The notes beneath the pieces are model-generated. The model searched no databases and was not told the origin of the DNA. It saw nothing but the letters and a program-made list of their open reading frames with translations. A stretch of DNA of 64,000 nucleotides from Tuctoria greenei (Eukaryota; Streptophyta; Magnoliopsida; Poales; Poaceae): contig JAYESD010000001.1 in NCBI GenBank assembly GCA_036927565.1, positions 279,693,560-279,757,559 of the forward strand. Reading direction: 5' to 3'. The translations under genes and the position numbers were made by a program. Of this stretch, positions 33,256 to 44,845 are shown one piece after another; the stretch's first letter is position 1, and each line of letters starts with the position of its first letter.

Positions 33256-36043
33256 TGTAACACCCTCATTTTCATGCATCATGCCCTACATACACTCATA
33301 TACATGTTTAACATTAACCCACAACAAGAGGAACGAGTTAGAATTGATTTAGAGCATTTAAAATTGATTTTGAGCAAAACCGCACTTAAAATGCAGGAAA
33401 GTGCGGACTAGTCCGATTTTGCTAAGGACTAGTCCGATTTCTCTCTCACTAAAAACGGACTTGTCCGATTTTGTGCGGACTAGTCCGATATTCCATGAAT
33501 CCTTGAAAATTTGCTAAGTCCTTGGACTTTTCCAGACTAGTCTAGTGTTCCAGCGGACTTGTCCGTTTCCCTCTCTGTTCAAAGTCGGACTTGTCCGATT
33601 GTTGGCCAGACTTGTCCGATTTTCTCTCTGGACGACTTCAGACTAGTCCGGTCCTTTCCGTACTTGTCCGATATGTCGCGACTCTGAGTTGATCTTTTGT
33701 TTTATGACTTGTTTCTTGGGTTTCATGTTAAGTGGGTCTAGGGACGTCGTGCCTAACTCTTTTAGAGTCCATGTGGGACCCTAAACCGGCCTCTACTCAT
33801 CCCAAACTCGAAATCCATCTAACCCTAGCCTCCACCTCTATATAAATAGCCCCACCCCTTGGCTTGACATCTATTTTCCACTTTTCCACCCACCCAAACC
33901 CTAGTTCGTGGGGAGCCACCATCAAGGGGGGAGGAGAAGATCCCAAGCAAGAAGAAGAAGAGGAGGAAATGAAAGAGGATCAAGATCTCCACCAAGTTTC
34001 GTCCTTCACCACCAATTCGTCTCAAAGTTCATCACCAACCCTAGATCACCAAGATCCAAGTACTACCTCCAAGTTTCTTGATTCATTGGAGTCCTAAACA
34101 CCTGGTATACCTTCTATTATCTTTTCCTTACGAGAATTCAACCCCTAATCTCCAAATTCACATCGATCTAGAAAACCCTAATCTGCTGATCTCGCGGAGT
34201 GCGGACTTGTCCGGTCCCTAGCGGACTAGTCCGATCTTTCTGGTTAAATTGTGTTGAATTAGTTCTAAAATTTGATCTAATCGAATCCAAACATGTATAA
34301 ACTTGTTAAAAGCTATTAGAACTAGTTAGTTATCATTAAAAGCAATCTGGTAACAAGTTCTACCTTGCATTTACATCAATCATGCATGTCATGTCATATT
34401 GAGTAATATTTGTGCACTCTTTGATTGTGTTTCTTGTCTTGTATGTTTATTTTGTGGATTAGACGGATTTGCACTAGAAAGTGCCGCGGAGGATCTCCAG
34501 CACCAAGAGTTTGAAGGCTTTGACCCTAATCAATAGCAAGAGCAAGGAAAGTGTCCTTGAAGCATATTGATCCTATTTTTAAATAAATGTTTTGTTTGCA
34601 AAATTGCATGCTTGTGTCAATTTGATTGGAACCCTATGGTAGGAAGTTTACTAGATTTGTTTAACCACCCTTGTCACCTGGAATTATGGTAGAGAGCCGG
34701 GATGGGCTTTTTACCTTTTTGCTTCGCTTAATTAATTGGGATGGGAAACCAATACTACACATTAATGATACATTTATGAGATTATGATTAACATGAACTG
34801 GTTAATATGATATGGTAATGGGTAATCTAAGCAAGCTTGGTATGTGGATGGGTTAGATGTTATGGTGGTTTGCTTGCTTTAGATCTAAGGACCGGTTCAT
34901 GCGAGAATAAGTCAGGAATACAGTGCCACCACGAGGCCAAGTATGGGTGCGACGTAGCTGATTAATTAGGGCTTTGCTAGTGCTGTTTGGACCATTGTGG
35001 ATGCTCGGGGAAGGGGTAGTCGGATTGGGTTTGTTGATGATTGGTGGGACTACCCTGGGATCTGAATGGCTCAAGAGGGGGCCCTTGGTTGAAGATGTGC
35101 TCTGCGGGCGACATCGCCACCGGTGAAACCTCAGTGGGGTCTAAATAGGCTAGTAATCCCTTTGTAAAGGCTATTTTGTGATCTCTTGGCCATACACCAA
35201 AGGAAGTGTAATTGGCATAAGGGAGGTTCTTTAGTCGCCGACGGGTGATGAAATCACAAACACGTGGGTAAAGAGGTACAAACTCTACAGAGTCTAAATA
35301 AAACTATCATGATAGTCGTGCTCCCGATTATGAGCACCTGGACAACTTCCATGATTAGAGGTTACTCGGTATTGGGATGGTATTTAGGATGGTTATGGTT
35401 GGTATTATGGTTATGGATTAATTTCTGGTATTGGATATGGTTATTGGCAATGGTGAAATCTGGAATTATTGATGATGGTTGTGAATTCAGATTGGTATTA
35501 TGATATTACTTATGCTTATGATGGGTTTACTTCACATACATATAATATATTGCTTTTCAAATGTTTTACTGTACTTTTCAGCACTTTGCCATTATTATTG
35601 TCGTCATTTGAATCAGCCACATGTCATACTTTCCACACTTGTTGAGTACAACATGTACTCACTCTTGCAACCCCCCCCCCCCAATAGTTGCAGGTCAAGA
35701 TTGGGAGTTTAATGGTGATATTGCGGAGTCCTAGGCCGTGTCTACCGTCAGCTTTGCATGTGGTGTTGATTGGAGCTGCGCTATACCCTATTGCTTATGC
35801 TGCCTAGCTATTTAGTTTGCTTAATTAGTTTATTTCCGATGCATTAGTTGAACTTGTCATTAATATTCATTAGAGCTTGTATTCGAGGATAATATGGTTT
35901 GTGTAATAAAAATTTGGTTAATTAATCTGGTTCTGTGGTAATTTTCTGTATACTCTTTTGTGATTGCACTCGTGTATGTGTGATGAACATCCTGGGCACA
36001 CATATGTGTTAGCTTGGTTCATTTTTCGGAACCGGGCATCACA
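33256..36043 (+). repeat. Tekay-2 5' LTR
   Basis: TGTAACACCCTCATTTTC to ACCGGGCATCACA, 2788 bp. Ten palindrome copies or near copies at 33403-33672 and a pair at 34201-34232. Contains the CCACATGTCATAC stretch missing in the Tekay-1 5' LTR, and a poly-C run near 35671-35682. Confidence 0.92.
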
Positions 36044-36046
36044 GAT

Positions 36047-36058
36047 TGGTATCAGAGC
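36047..36058 (+). other. Tekay-2 primer-binding site (initiator tRNA-Met)
   Basis: TGGTATCAGAGC, 3 bp after the LTR. Confidence 0.9.
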
Positions 36059-36313
36059 CACAGGTTGACCGTAGGATACAGCCTAGATAGAATGGACACT
36101 TTAGAGCACATAGGAGCACTTAGGAATCGATTTGATTTTGTTGGTGTGCTGTTTGCTATATATATTGCTTGCTTGCGTGCTTAATATAGGATTTTGGGAT
36201 GCCTTAGCATTGTCATGTCCACCTAGGCTAGTGTAGCTAGTTGTTTAGTTTCATATCCCTTGATGCATATAGTTGGGGACGTTTTCTAATCCTTACCTAT
36301 TGCTTTTCTTCAG

Positions 36314-39300
36314 ATGGTGAGGACTCGCAACCAGAGGGATGGCAATGACGAGGAGGAGAACAATGGAGTGCCTCAGAACAACATTGGACAAGGATCTACT
36401 CAGGGAGCTATCAACATTGAGTAGCTTTTGGCTATGAAAAACAAGCTCATGCAGACCATGATACAGACTATGGGACAGCTGCAGGCTGGCAACATCAACA
36501 ATCAGCCCCACATGCCTCCACCGCCACCCCCGCCTCCTCATAACCGATTGGGAGAGTTTATGAGGACTAGGCCGCCAACCTTTGCTCAAGCTGCTGACCC
36601 TATGGATGCGGACGATTGGCTCAAGTCCGTGGAGAAGAAGCTAGCTATTGTCCAATGCAGTGACCGGGAGAAGGTCTTGTTTGCTTCTCATCAACTAGTT
36701 GGAGCAGCTGCGGATTGCTGGGATGCTTATTGCAATGCTCATGAGAACCAAGAGAGAATTACTTGGGCCGAATTCAAGGATAATTTTCGTTCTCATTATG
36801 TGCCGGAGGGTGTTAAGATCTTGAAGAGACAAGAATTTGAGAATTTAAGGCAACGAAGATCGAGCGTGAGTGAATATCTCAGTAAGTTCACTCAATTCTC
36901 AAGGTATGCGCCCGAGGATGTTAGTCGGGACAGCCGGAAGCAATATTTGTTCATGAGAGGCCTCAACAATGAGATCCAAGTGCAACTACTCAACTGCGAT
37001 TATGCCAATTTTCAGAAGCTCGTGGACAAAGCAATTGTGGTGGAGAACAAGATTTGTGAGATGGAGCAAGAAATCAAGAGGAAGGCGCCATATCAAGGAC
37101 AGCAACAAGGAAGTAATGTGCGCCCTCGCCTTGCACCACCCAACGCGCCTTATTATAGCTCTTCTATTCCTGCTCAACGCCCTAGTTATGCACCACGCCC
37201 AACTCAGTTTGTGCAGCAGCACCCTGTTATGCAAGCACCTAGGCCTCCAATGCCTTATGCGCCTCGTGCTAATTTTCCTGCTGCAAATGTTCAAAACCAA
37301 GCTCGTCCCAATAATTCTGGTGGAGTTAAGAAGTGTTATACTTGTGGAGAATTTGGACACTTTGCGCATCAATGTCCTAAGTCAGGCCTTGGTCAAGGAA
37401 GCAATGCATCGAGGCAAAACCCAAGACTTAATGGAGGACAGCCACAAGGGAACCATGGACAGCAGAATTTCGCTCGTGGCAACGTGAACCATGTCTCTAC
37501 GGAGGATGCTCAACAAGCAGATGACGTGGTCATTGGTATGTTTCTCGCCAACTCCAACCCCGCGACTATGTTATTTGATTCTGGAGCATCGCATTCATTC
37601 ATTGCATCAAAGTATGTTGCCAAGTATAGTTTGCCTATCTCTCATATGAAGTTTACTCTATTGGTTAAGTCTCCTGGAGGAGAGATGAGGACAAATATAG
37701 TATGTCCAAAAGTAAGCCTTAGAATAAGGGGGGTAGACTTCTCCGCCAACCTCATTGTTTTGGATTCTCAAGGGTTGGATATTATACTTGGTATGGACTG
37801 GTTGAGGAAGCACAATGGAGTTATTGAGTGTGCCACGAAGACGGTGAAGTTGACCAACGAAGAAGGGATCACCGTAGAATTTGAAGCATCTCAAACCGCA
37901 CCGAAGCAATTGGAGTTGAATCATATGGACGGTGCCGCAATTGAGGAGATTCCGGTGGTGTGTGAATTTTTGGATGTTTTTCCGGACGAGTTGCCAGGTA
38001 TGCCACCCGATCGAGACATTGAGTTTGTTATTGATTTAATACCTGGAACTGCACCTATAGCTAATAGGCCGTATAGGATGCCTCCTATGGAATTAGCGGA
38101 GCTCAAGAAGCAAATTCAAGAGCAAATAGAGAAGGGTTTCATTTGCTCAAGCTCTTCACATTGGGGAGCGCATGTGCTGTTTGTGGACAAGAAGGATGGA
38201 TCCCAAAGGATGTGTGTGGATTACCGAGCTCTCAACAAGGTAACAATCAAGAACAAGTACACCTTGCCACGCATAGAAGACTTGTTTGATCAGATGAAGG
38301 GTGCTTGTGTCTTCTCTAAGATTGATTTGAGGTCGGGATACTTTCAAATGGAGATTAGACCATCGGACATACCCAAGACATCTTTTAGGACGCGGTATGG
38401 ATCTTATGAGTACACCGTGATGTCATTTGGATTGACAAATGCGCCTTCCTACTTTATGTACCTCATGAATAAGGTCTTCATGGAGTACTTGTACAAGTTC
38501 GTTGTGGTGTTTATTGATGATATTATGGTCTACTTGAAAGATGAGAAAGAACATGAGGAACACTTGAGTCTTACGTTGCAGAAATTGAGGGAGCATCAAT
38601 TGTATGCCAAGTTCAACAAGTGTCAGTTTTGGTTGAAAGAGGTGCCATTTTTGGGTCATATCATCTCAGGAGGAGGAGTATCGGTTGACCCCGGTAAAGT
38701 GAGGGACGTGTTGAAGTGGGAACCGCCGCAAAATGTCAAGGAAATAAGGAGTTTTCTTGGGATGGCTGGATATTACCTTAGATTCATCAAGGACTTTTCT
38801 AAGATAGCCAAGCCTATGACGGAGTTGCTAATGAAGGGAAAGGCGTTCCAATGGACTGAAGCTTGTCAGAATAGTTTTGAGGAGTTGAAGAAGAGGCTGA
38901 CAACAGCCCCAGATTTGGTACTGTCGGATGTGAGCAAGAGTTTTGATATTTATTGCGATGCATAAAGACAAGGACTTGGATGTGTATTGATGCAAGAAGG
39001 TCAAATTGTCGCCTATGCATCAAGACAATTGAAGAAACAAGAGCAGAATTACCCAACACATGATTTAGAACTTGCAGCCGTGTACATGCATTGAAGATTT
39101 GGAGACACTATATTCTTGGACATAGGTGTGAAATTTATACGGATCATAAGAGTTTGAAGTACATTTTCACGCAAACGGATCTGAACTTGAGACAACGAAG
39201 ATGGTTGGAGCTCATCAAAGATTATGATTTGGGGATCAACTATCATCAGGGAAAGGCCAATGTAGTGATCGATGCTTTGAGTAGAAAGGGAGTAAGTCAC

Positions 39301-41031
39301 CAACTCACAGTACGAGAATTACCATTCGAGTTATGTAAGGAGTTTGAAAGGTTGAACCTCGGGTTTGTAAATGAGATGGAGATGATGGAGTTAAACCCAA
39401 CCTTGGAGCAAGAAATTCGAGAGGCACAAACCACAGATGAGGAGATCAAGGAAATCAAGGAAAGGATCGAGGAAGGGAGAGAATTCAGATTTGATGAAGA
39501 CGAACATGGTACCTTATGGCTTGGAAAAAGGATTATTGTGCCTAATGTAAAGCATATTCGGGAGACAATATTAAAGGAGGCACATGACTCGCCTTACTCA
39601 ATTCACCCTGGTTGTACAAAGATGTACAAAGACTTGAAGACTTGCTATTGGTGGGATAGCATGAAGAAGGACATAGCTGAATATGTAGCATTGTGTGATG
39701 TGTGCCAACGAGTCAAGGCGGAACATCAAAGGCTAGCCGGATTATTGCAACTGTTGAAGATTCCGGAATGGAAGTGGGAAGAAATTGGAATGGACTTCAT
39801 AGTTGGGTTACCACGTACTCAGTCCGGGTATGACTCAATTTGGGTAATTGTGGATCGCTTAACCAAGTCAGCTCATTTTGTCCCTGTGAAGACCAAATAT
39901 ACAGCTGCACGATTGGCCGAAATATACATGGAGCATATTGTGTGTCGACACGGAGTCCCAAAGAAGATAGTCTCGGATAGAGGTTCTCAATTTACCTCCA
40001 GATTTTGGCAAAAATTGCATGAAGCTTTGGGAACGAGGTTGAATTTTAGTTCAGCATATCATCCTCAAACGGATGGACAAACCGAGAGGACCAATCAGAT
40101 TTTGGAGGACATGTTGAGAGCTTGTGCTTTGAAGCATGGGAAAAGTTGGGACAAAAGCTTGCCATACGCGGAATTTTCATACAACAATAGTTACCAAGCA
40201 AGTTTGAAGATGTCACCATATGAAGCACTTTATGGGAGGAAGTGTAGGACGCCTTTATTTTGGAATGAGGCAGGGGAAACTCAAGTATTTGGTCTGGATG
40301 TGTTGCAAGAAGCCGAAAAGCAAGTCCGAATAATTCGTGAAAACTTGAGGGCTGCCCAATCAAGGCAAAGGGGCTATGCGGACAATAGGAGAAGGAAACT
40401 AGCCTTTGAAGTGGGAGATTTTGTTTACCTCAAGGTGTCACCAATGAGGGGTCATAAGAGGTTTAACATAAGAGGAAAGCTAGCACCTCGTTATATTGGA
40501 CCATTCAAGATTTTGGACAAAAGGGGAGAAGTAGCGTATAAGTTGGATATGCCAACTCATCTTTCAGACGTACATGATGTCTTTCATGTTTCCCGGCTCA
40601 AGAAGTGCTTGAGAGTACCGGAAGAACAAGTGCCAATGGAAGGATTGGAGCTAGAGGAAGATTTGACTTATGCCGAGCAACCGATCAAAATCTTGGAAAT
40701 TAAGGAGAGGGTCACAAGGAACAAGGTTATTAGATGGTGTAAAGTTCAATGGAAGCACCACATAGAAAAAGAAGCGACGTGGGAATTGGCGGATGATCTC
40801 AAGAAGGACTTTCCCTATCTTTTCTCTTCCGCGTCGAATCTCGAGGGCGAGATTCATTTCAAGGGGGGTAGGTTTGTAACACCCTCATTTTCATGCATCA
40901 TGCCCTACATACACTCATATACATGTTTAACTTTAACCCACAACAAGAGGAACGAGTTTAAAATTGATTCGGAGCATTTAAAATTGATTTTGAGCAAAAC
41001 CGCACTTAAAATGCAAGAAAGTGCGGACTAG
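36314..41031 (+). pseudogene. Tekay-2 gag-pol polyprotein with chromodomain
   Basis: ATG at 36314 (MVRTRNQRDGND). An in-frame TAG at 36422-36424 (Tekay-1 has CAG) follows, then 845 open codons to 38965. This covers gag with the CYTCGEFGHFAHQC knuckle, protease (LFDSGASHSF) and RT with an intact FIDDI box (38510-38524). A TAA at 38963-38965 and a one-base loss near 39080 interrupt RNase H. From 39091 the frame is open through the integrase HHCC finger, DDE core (IGMDFIVGLP, VSDRGSQFTS, HPQTDGQTERTN) and a chromodomain-like end (KVIRWCKVQWKHH, ATWELADDL). The stop lies at 41029-41031, inside the 3' LTR. RT copies the RNA, integrase inserts the cDNA, and chromodomains of this class are known to steer insertion to heterochromatin. 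Confidence 0.92.
40861..40874 (+). other. Tekay-2 polypurine tract
   Basis: AAGGGGGGTAGGTT immediately before the LTR. It is inside the pol reading frame (translated as KGGRF). Confidence 0.7.
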
Positions 41032-43649
41032 TCCGATTTTGCTGAGGACTAGTCCGATTTCTCTCTGACTAAAAATGGACTTGTCCGATTTTGTGCGGAC
41101 TAGTCCGATATTCCATGAATCCTTGAAAATTTGCTAAGTCCTTGGACTTTTCCGGACTAGTCCGGTGTTCCAGCGGACTTGTCTGTTTCCCTCTTTGTTC
41201 AAAGTCGGACTTGTCCGATTGTTGGCCAGACTTGTCCGATTTTCTCTCTGGGCGACTTCGGACTAGTCCGGTCCATTCCGGACTTGTCCGATATGTCGCG
41301 ACTCCGAGTTGATCTTTTGTTTTACGACTTGTTTCTTGGGTTTCACGTTAAGTGGGCCTAGGGACGTTGTGCCTAACTCTTTTAGAGCCCATGTGGGACC
41401 CTAAACCGGCCTCTACTCATCCCAAACTCGAAATCCATCTAACCCTAGTCTCCACCTCTATATAAATAGCCCCACCCCTTGGCTTGACATCTATTTGCCA
41501 CTTTTCCACCCACCCAAACCCTAGTTCGTGGGGAGCCACCATCAAGGAGGGAGGAGAAGATCCCAAGCAAGAAGAAGAAGAGGAGGAAACGAAAGAGGAT
41601 CAAGATCTCCACCAAGTTTCGTCCTTCACCACCAATTCGTCTCAAAGTTCATCACCAACCCTAGATCACCAAGATCCAAGTGCTACCTCCAAGTTTCTTG
41701 ATTCATTGGAGTCCTAAACACCTGGTATACCTTCTATTCTCTTTTCCTTACGAGAATTCAACCCCTAATCTCCAAATTCACGTTGATCTAGAAACCCTAA
41801 TCTGGTGATCTCGCGGAGTGCGGACTTGTCCGGTCCCTAGCGGACTAGTCCGATCTTTCTGGTTAAATTGTGTTGAATTAGTTCTAAAATTTGATCTAAT
41901 CAAATCCAAACATGTATAAACTTGTTAAAAGCTATTAGAACTAGTTAGTTATCATTAAAAGCAATCTGGTAACAAGTTCTACCTTGCATTTACATCAATC
42001 ATGCATGTCATGTCATATTGAGTAATATTTGTGCACTCTTTGATTGTGTTTCTTGTCTTGTATGTTTATTTTGTGGATTAGACGGATTTGCGCTAGAAAG
42101 TGCCGCGGAGGATCTCCAGCACCAAGAGTTTGAAGGCTTTGACCCTAATCAACAGCAAGAGCAAGGAAAGTGTCCTTGAAGCATATTGATCCTATTTTTA
42201 AATAAATGTTTTGTTTGAAAAATTGCATGCTTGTGTCAATTTGATGGGAACCCTATGGTAGGAAGTTTACTAGATTTGTTTAACCACCCTTGTCACCTGG
42301 AATTATGGTAGAGAGTCGGGATGGGCTTTTTACCTTTTTGCTTCGCTTAATTAATTGGGATGGGAAACCAATACTACACATTAATGATACATTTATGAGA
42401 TTATGATTAACATGAACTCGTTAATATTATATGGTAATGGGTAATCTAAGCAATCCTGGTGTGTGGATGGGTTGGATGTTATGGTGGTTTGCTTGCTTTA
42501 GATCTAAGGACCGGTTCATGCGGGAATAAGCCAGGACTACAGTGCCACCACGAGGCCAAGTATGGGTGTGGCGTAGCTGGTTAATTAGGGATTTGCTAGT
42601 GTTGTTTGGACCATTGTGGATGCTCGGGGAAGGGATAGTCGGATTGGGTTTGTTGATGATTGGTGGGACTACCCTGGGATCCGAATGGCTCAAGAGGGGG
42701 CCCTTGGTTGAAGATTGCGGGAGACATCGCCACCGGTGAAACCTCAGTGGGGTCTAAATAGGCTAGTAATCCCTTTGTAAAGGCTATTTTGTGATCTCTT
42801 GGCCATTCACCAAAGGAAGTGTAATTGGCATAAGGGAGGTTCTTTAGTCGCCGACGGGTGATGAAATCAAACACGTGGGTAAAGAGGTACAAACTCTGCA
42901 GAGTCTAAATAAAACTATCATGATAGTCGTGCTCCCGGTTATGAGCACCTGGACAACTTCCATGATTAGAGGGTACTCGGTATTGGGATGGTATTTGGGA
43001 TGGTTATGGTTGGTATTATGGTTATGGATTAATTTCTAGTATTGGATATGGTTATTGGCAATGGTGAAATTTGGAATTATTGATGATGGTTGTGAATTCA
43101 GATTGGTATTATGATATTACTTATGCTTATGATGGGTTTACTTCACATACATATAATATATTGCTTTTCAAATGTTTTACTGTACTTTTCAGCACTTTGC
43201 CATTATTATTGTCATCATTTGAATCAGCCACATGTCATACTTCCCACACTTGCTGAGTACGACATGTACTCACTCTTGCAATCCCCCCCAATAGTTGCAG
43301 GTCAAGATTGGGAGTTTAATGGTGATAATACGAGTCCTAGGCCGTGTCTACCGTCAGCTTTGCCTGTGGTGTTGATTGGAGCTGCGCTATACCCTATTGC
43401 TTATGCTGCCTAGCTATTTAGTTTGCTTAATTAGTTTATTTCCGATGCATTAGTTGAACTTGTCATTAATATTCATTAGAGCTTGTATTCGAGGATAATA
43501 TGGTTTGTGTAATAAAATTTTGGTTAATTAATCTGGTTCTATGGTAATTTTCTGTATACTCTTTTGTGATTGCACTCGTGTATGTGTGATGAACATCCTG
43601 GGCACACATATGCGTTAGCTTGGTTCATTTTTCAGAACCGGGCATCACA
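40875..43649 (+). repeat. Tekay-2 3' LTR
   Basis: TGTAACACC to GGGCATCACA, 2775 bp. Palindrome array at 41022-41292 and pair at 41820-41850. In the first 200 bp it differs from the 5' LTR at about eight sites. Confidence 0.92.
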
Positions 43650-43654
43650 ACTTC
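43650..43654 (+). repeat. Target-site duplication of Tekay-2, right copy
   Basis: ACTTC, matching 33251-33255; after it the Tekay-1 integrase sequence continues. Confidence 0.92.
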
Positions 43655-44845
43655 GTAGTTGGGTTACCACGTACTCAGTCCGGGTATGACTCAATTTGGG
43701 TAATTGTGGATCGCTTAACCAAGTCAGCTCATTTTTTCCCTGTAAAGACCAAATATACAGCTGCACGATTGGCCGAAATATACATGGAGCATATTGTGTG
43801 TCGACATGGAGTCCCAAAGAAGATAGTCTCGGATAGAGGTTCTCAATTTACCTCCAGATTTTGGCAAAAATTGCATGAAGCCTTGGGAATGAGGTTGAAT
43901 TTTAGTTCAGCATATCATCCTCAAACGAATGGGCAAACCGAGAGGACCAATCAAATTTTGGAGGACATGTTACGAGCTTGTGCTTTAAAGCATGGGAAAA
44001 GTTGGGACAAAAGCTTGTCATACGCAGAATTTTCATACAACAATAGTTACCAAGCAAGTTTGAAGATGTCACCATATGAAGCGCTTTATGGGAGGAAGTG
44101 TAGGACACCTTTATTCTGGAATGAGGTAGGAGAAACTCAAGTATTTGGTCCAGATGTGTTGCAAGAAGCCGAAAAGCAAGTCCAAATAATTCGTGAAAAC
44201 TTGAGGGTTGCCCAATCAAGGCAAAAAGGCTATGCGGACAATAGAAGAAGGAAATTAGTCTTTGAAATAGGAGATTTTGTTTACCTCAAGGTGTCGCTGA
44301 TAAGAGGTCATAAGAGGTTTAACATAAGAGGCAAGCTCGCACCTCGTTATATTGGACCATTCAAGATTTTGGACAAAAGAGGAGAAGTAGCGTATAAGTT
44401 GGAGATGCCAGCTCATCTTTCGGATATCCATGATGTCTTTCATGTTTCCCAGCTCAAGAAGTGTTTGCGAGTACTGGAAGAACAAGTGCCAATGGAAGAA
44501 TTGGAACTAGAGGAAGATTTGACTTATGCCGAACAACCGGTCAAAATCTTGGAAACTAAGGAGAGGATCACAAGGAACAAGGTGATTAGATGGTATAAAG
44601 TTCAATGGAAGCACCACGCAGAAAAAGAAGCGGCGTGGGAATTGGAGGATGATCTCAAGAAGGACTTTCCCTCTCTCTTCTCTTCCGCGCCGAATCTCGA
44701 GGGCAAGATTCATTTTAAGGGGGGTAGGTTTGTAACACCCTCATTTTCATGCATCATGCCCTACATACACTCATATACATGTTTAACATTAACCCACATA
44801 AAGAGTAACGAGTTTAAAATTGATTTGGAACAAAATCGCACTTAA
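43655..44845 (+). pseudogene. Tekay-1 pol, part after the Tekay-2 insertion (integrase core and chromodomain)
   Basis: Resumes the integrase at VVGLPRTQSGYDS. Core motifs: VSDRGSQFTS and HPQTNGQTERTN with the catalytic glutamate. The C-terminal GPF/IL region and a chromodomain-like segment (KVIRWYKVQWKHH, AAWELEDDL) follow. No stop is seen from the insertion point onward. The frame passes through the polypurine tract and ends at 44843-44845, about 110 bases into the 3' LTR. This half is better preserved than the half upstream. Confidence 0.9.

Larger units (their letters stand above)
33256..43649 (+). mobile_element. Tekay-2: complete chromovirus nested in the integrase of Tekay-1
   Basis: 10,394 bp with both LTRs (33256-36043, 40875-43649), primer-binding site, full gag-to-chromodomain gene, polypurine tract and a perfect ACTTC duplication. 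Same family and orientation as Tekay-1. Its LTRs differ from each other less than those of Tekay-1, as the nesting order requires. The coding region has only two premature stops and one frameshift that I can see, so it is the best-kept element in the window but not autonomous. Confidence 0.93.

Noticed and set aside
33864..34097. 77-codon ORF in Tekay LTRs (also 41484 and 45301) as a real small protein
   Set aside because: It opens with TTG, has no conserved ATG, is broken in the Tekay-1 5' LTR, and is simply conserved because the LTRs are near-identical.
33256..43649. Tekay-2 as an active autonomous element
   Set aside because: In-frame stops at 36422 and 38963 and a one-base loss near 39080 break gag-pol, and its LTRs differ at several percent of sites in the part compared by eye.
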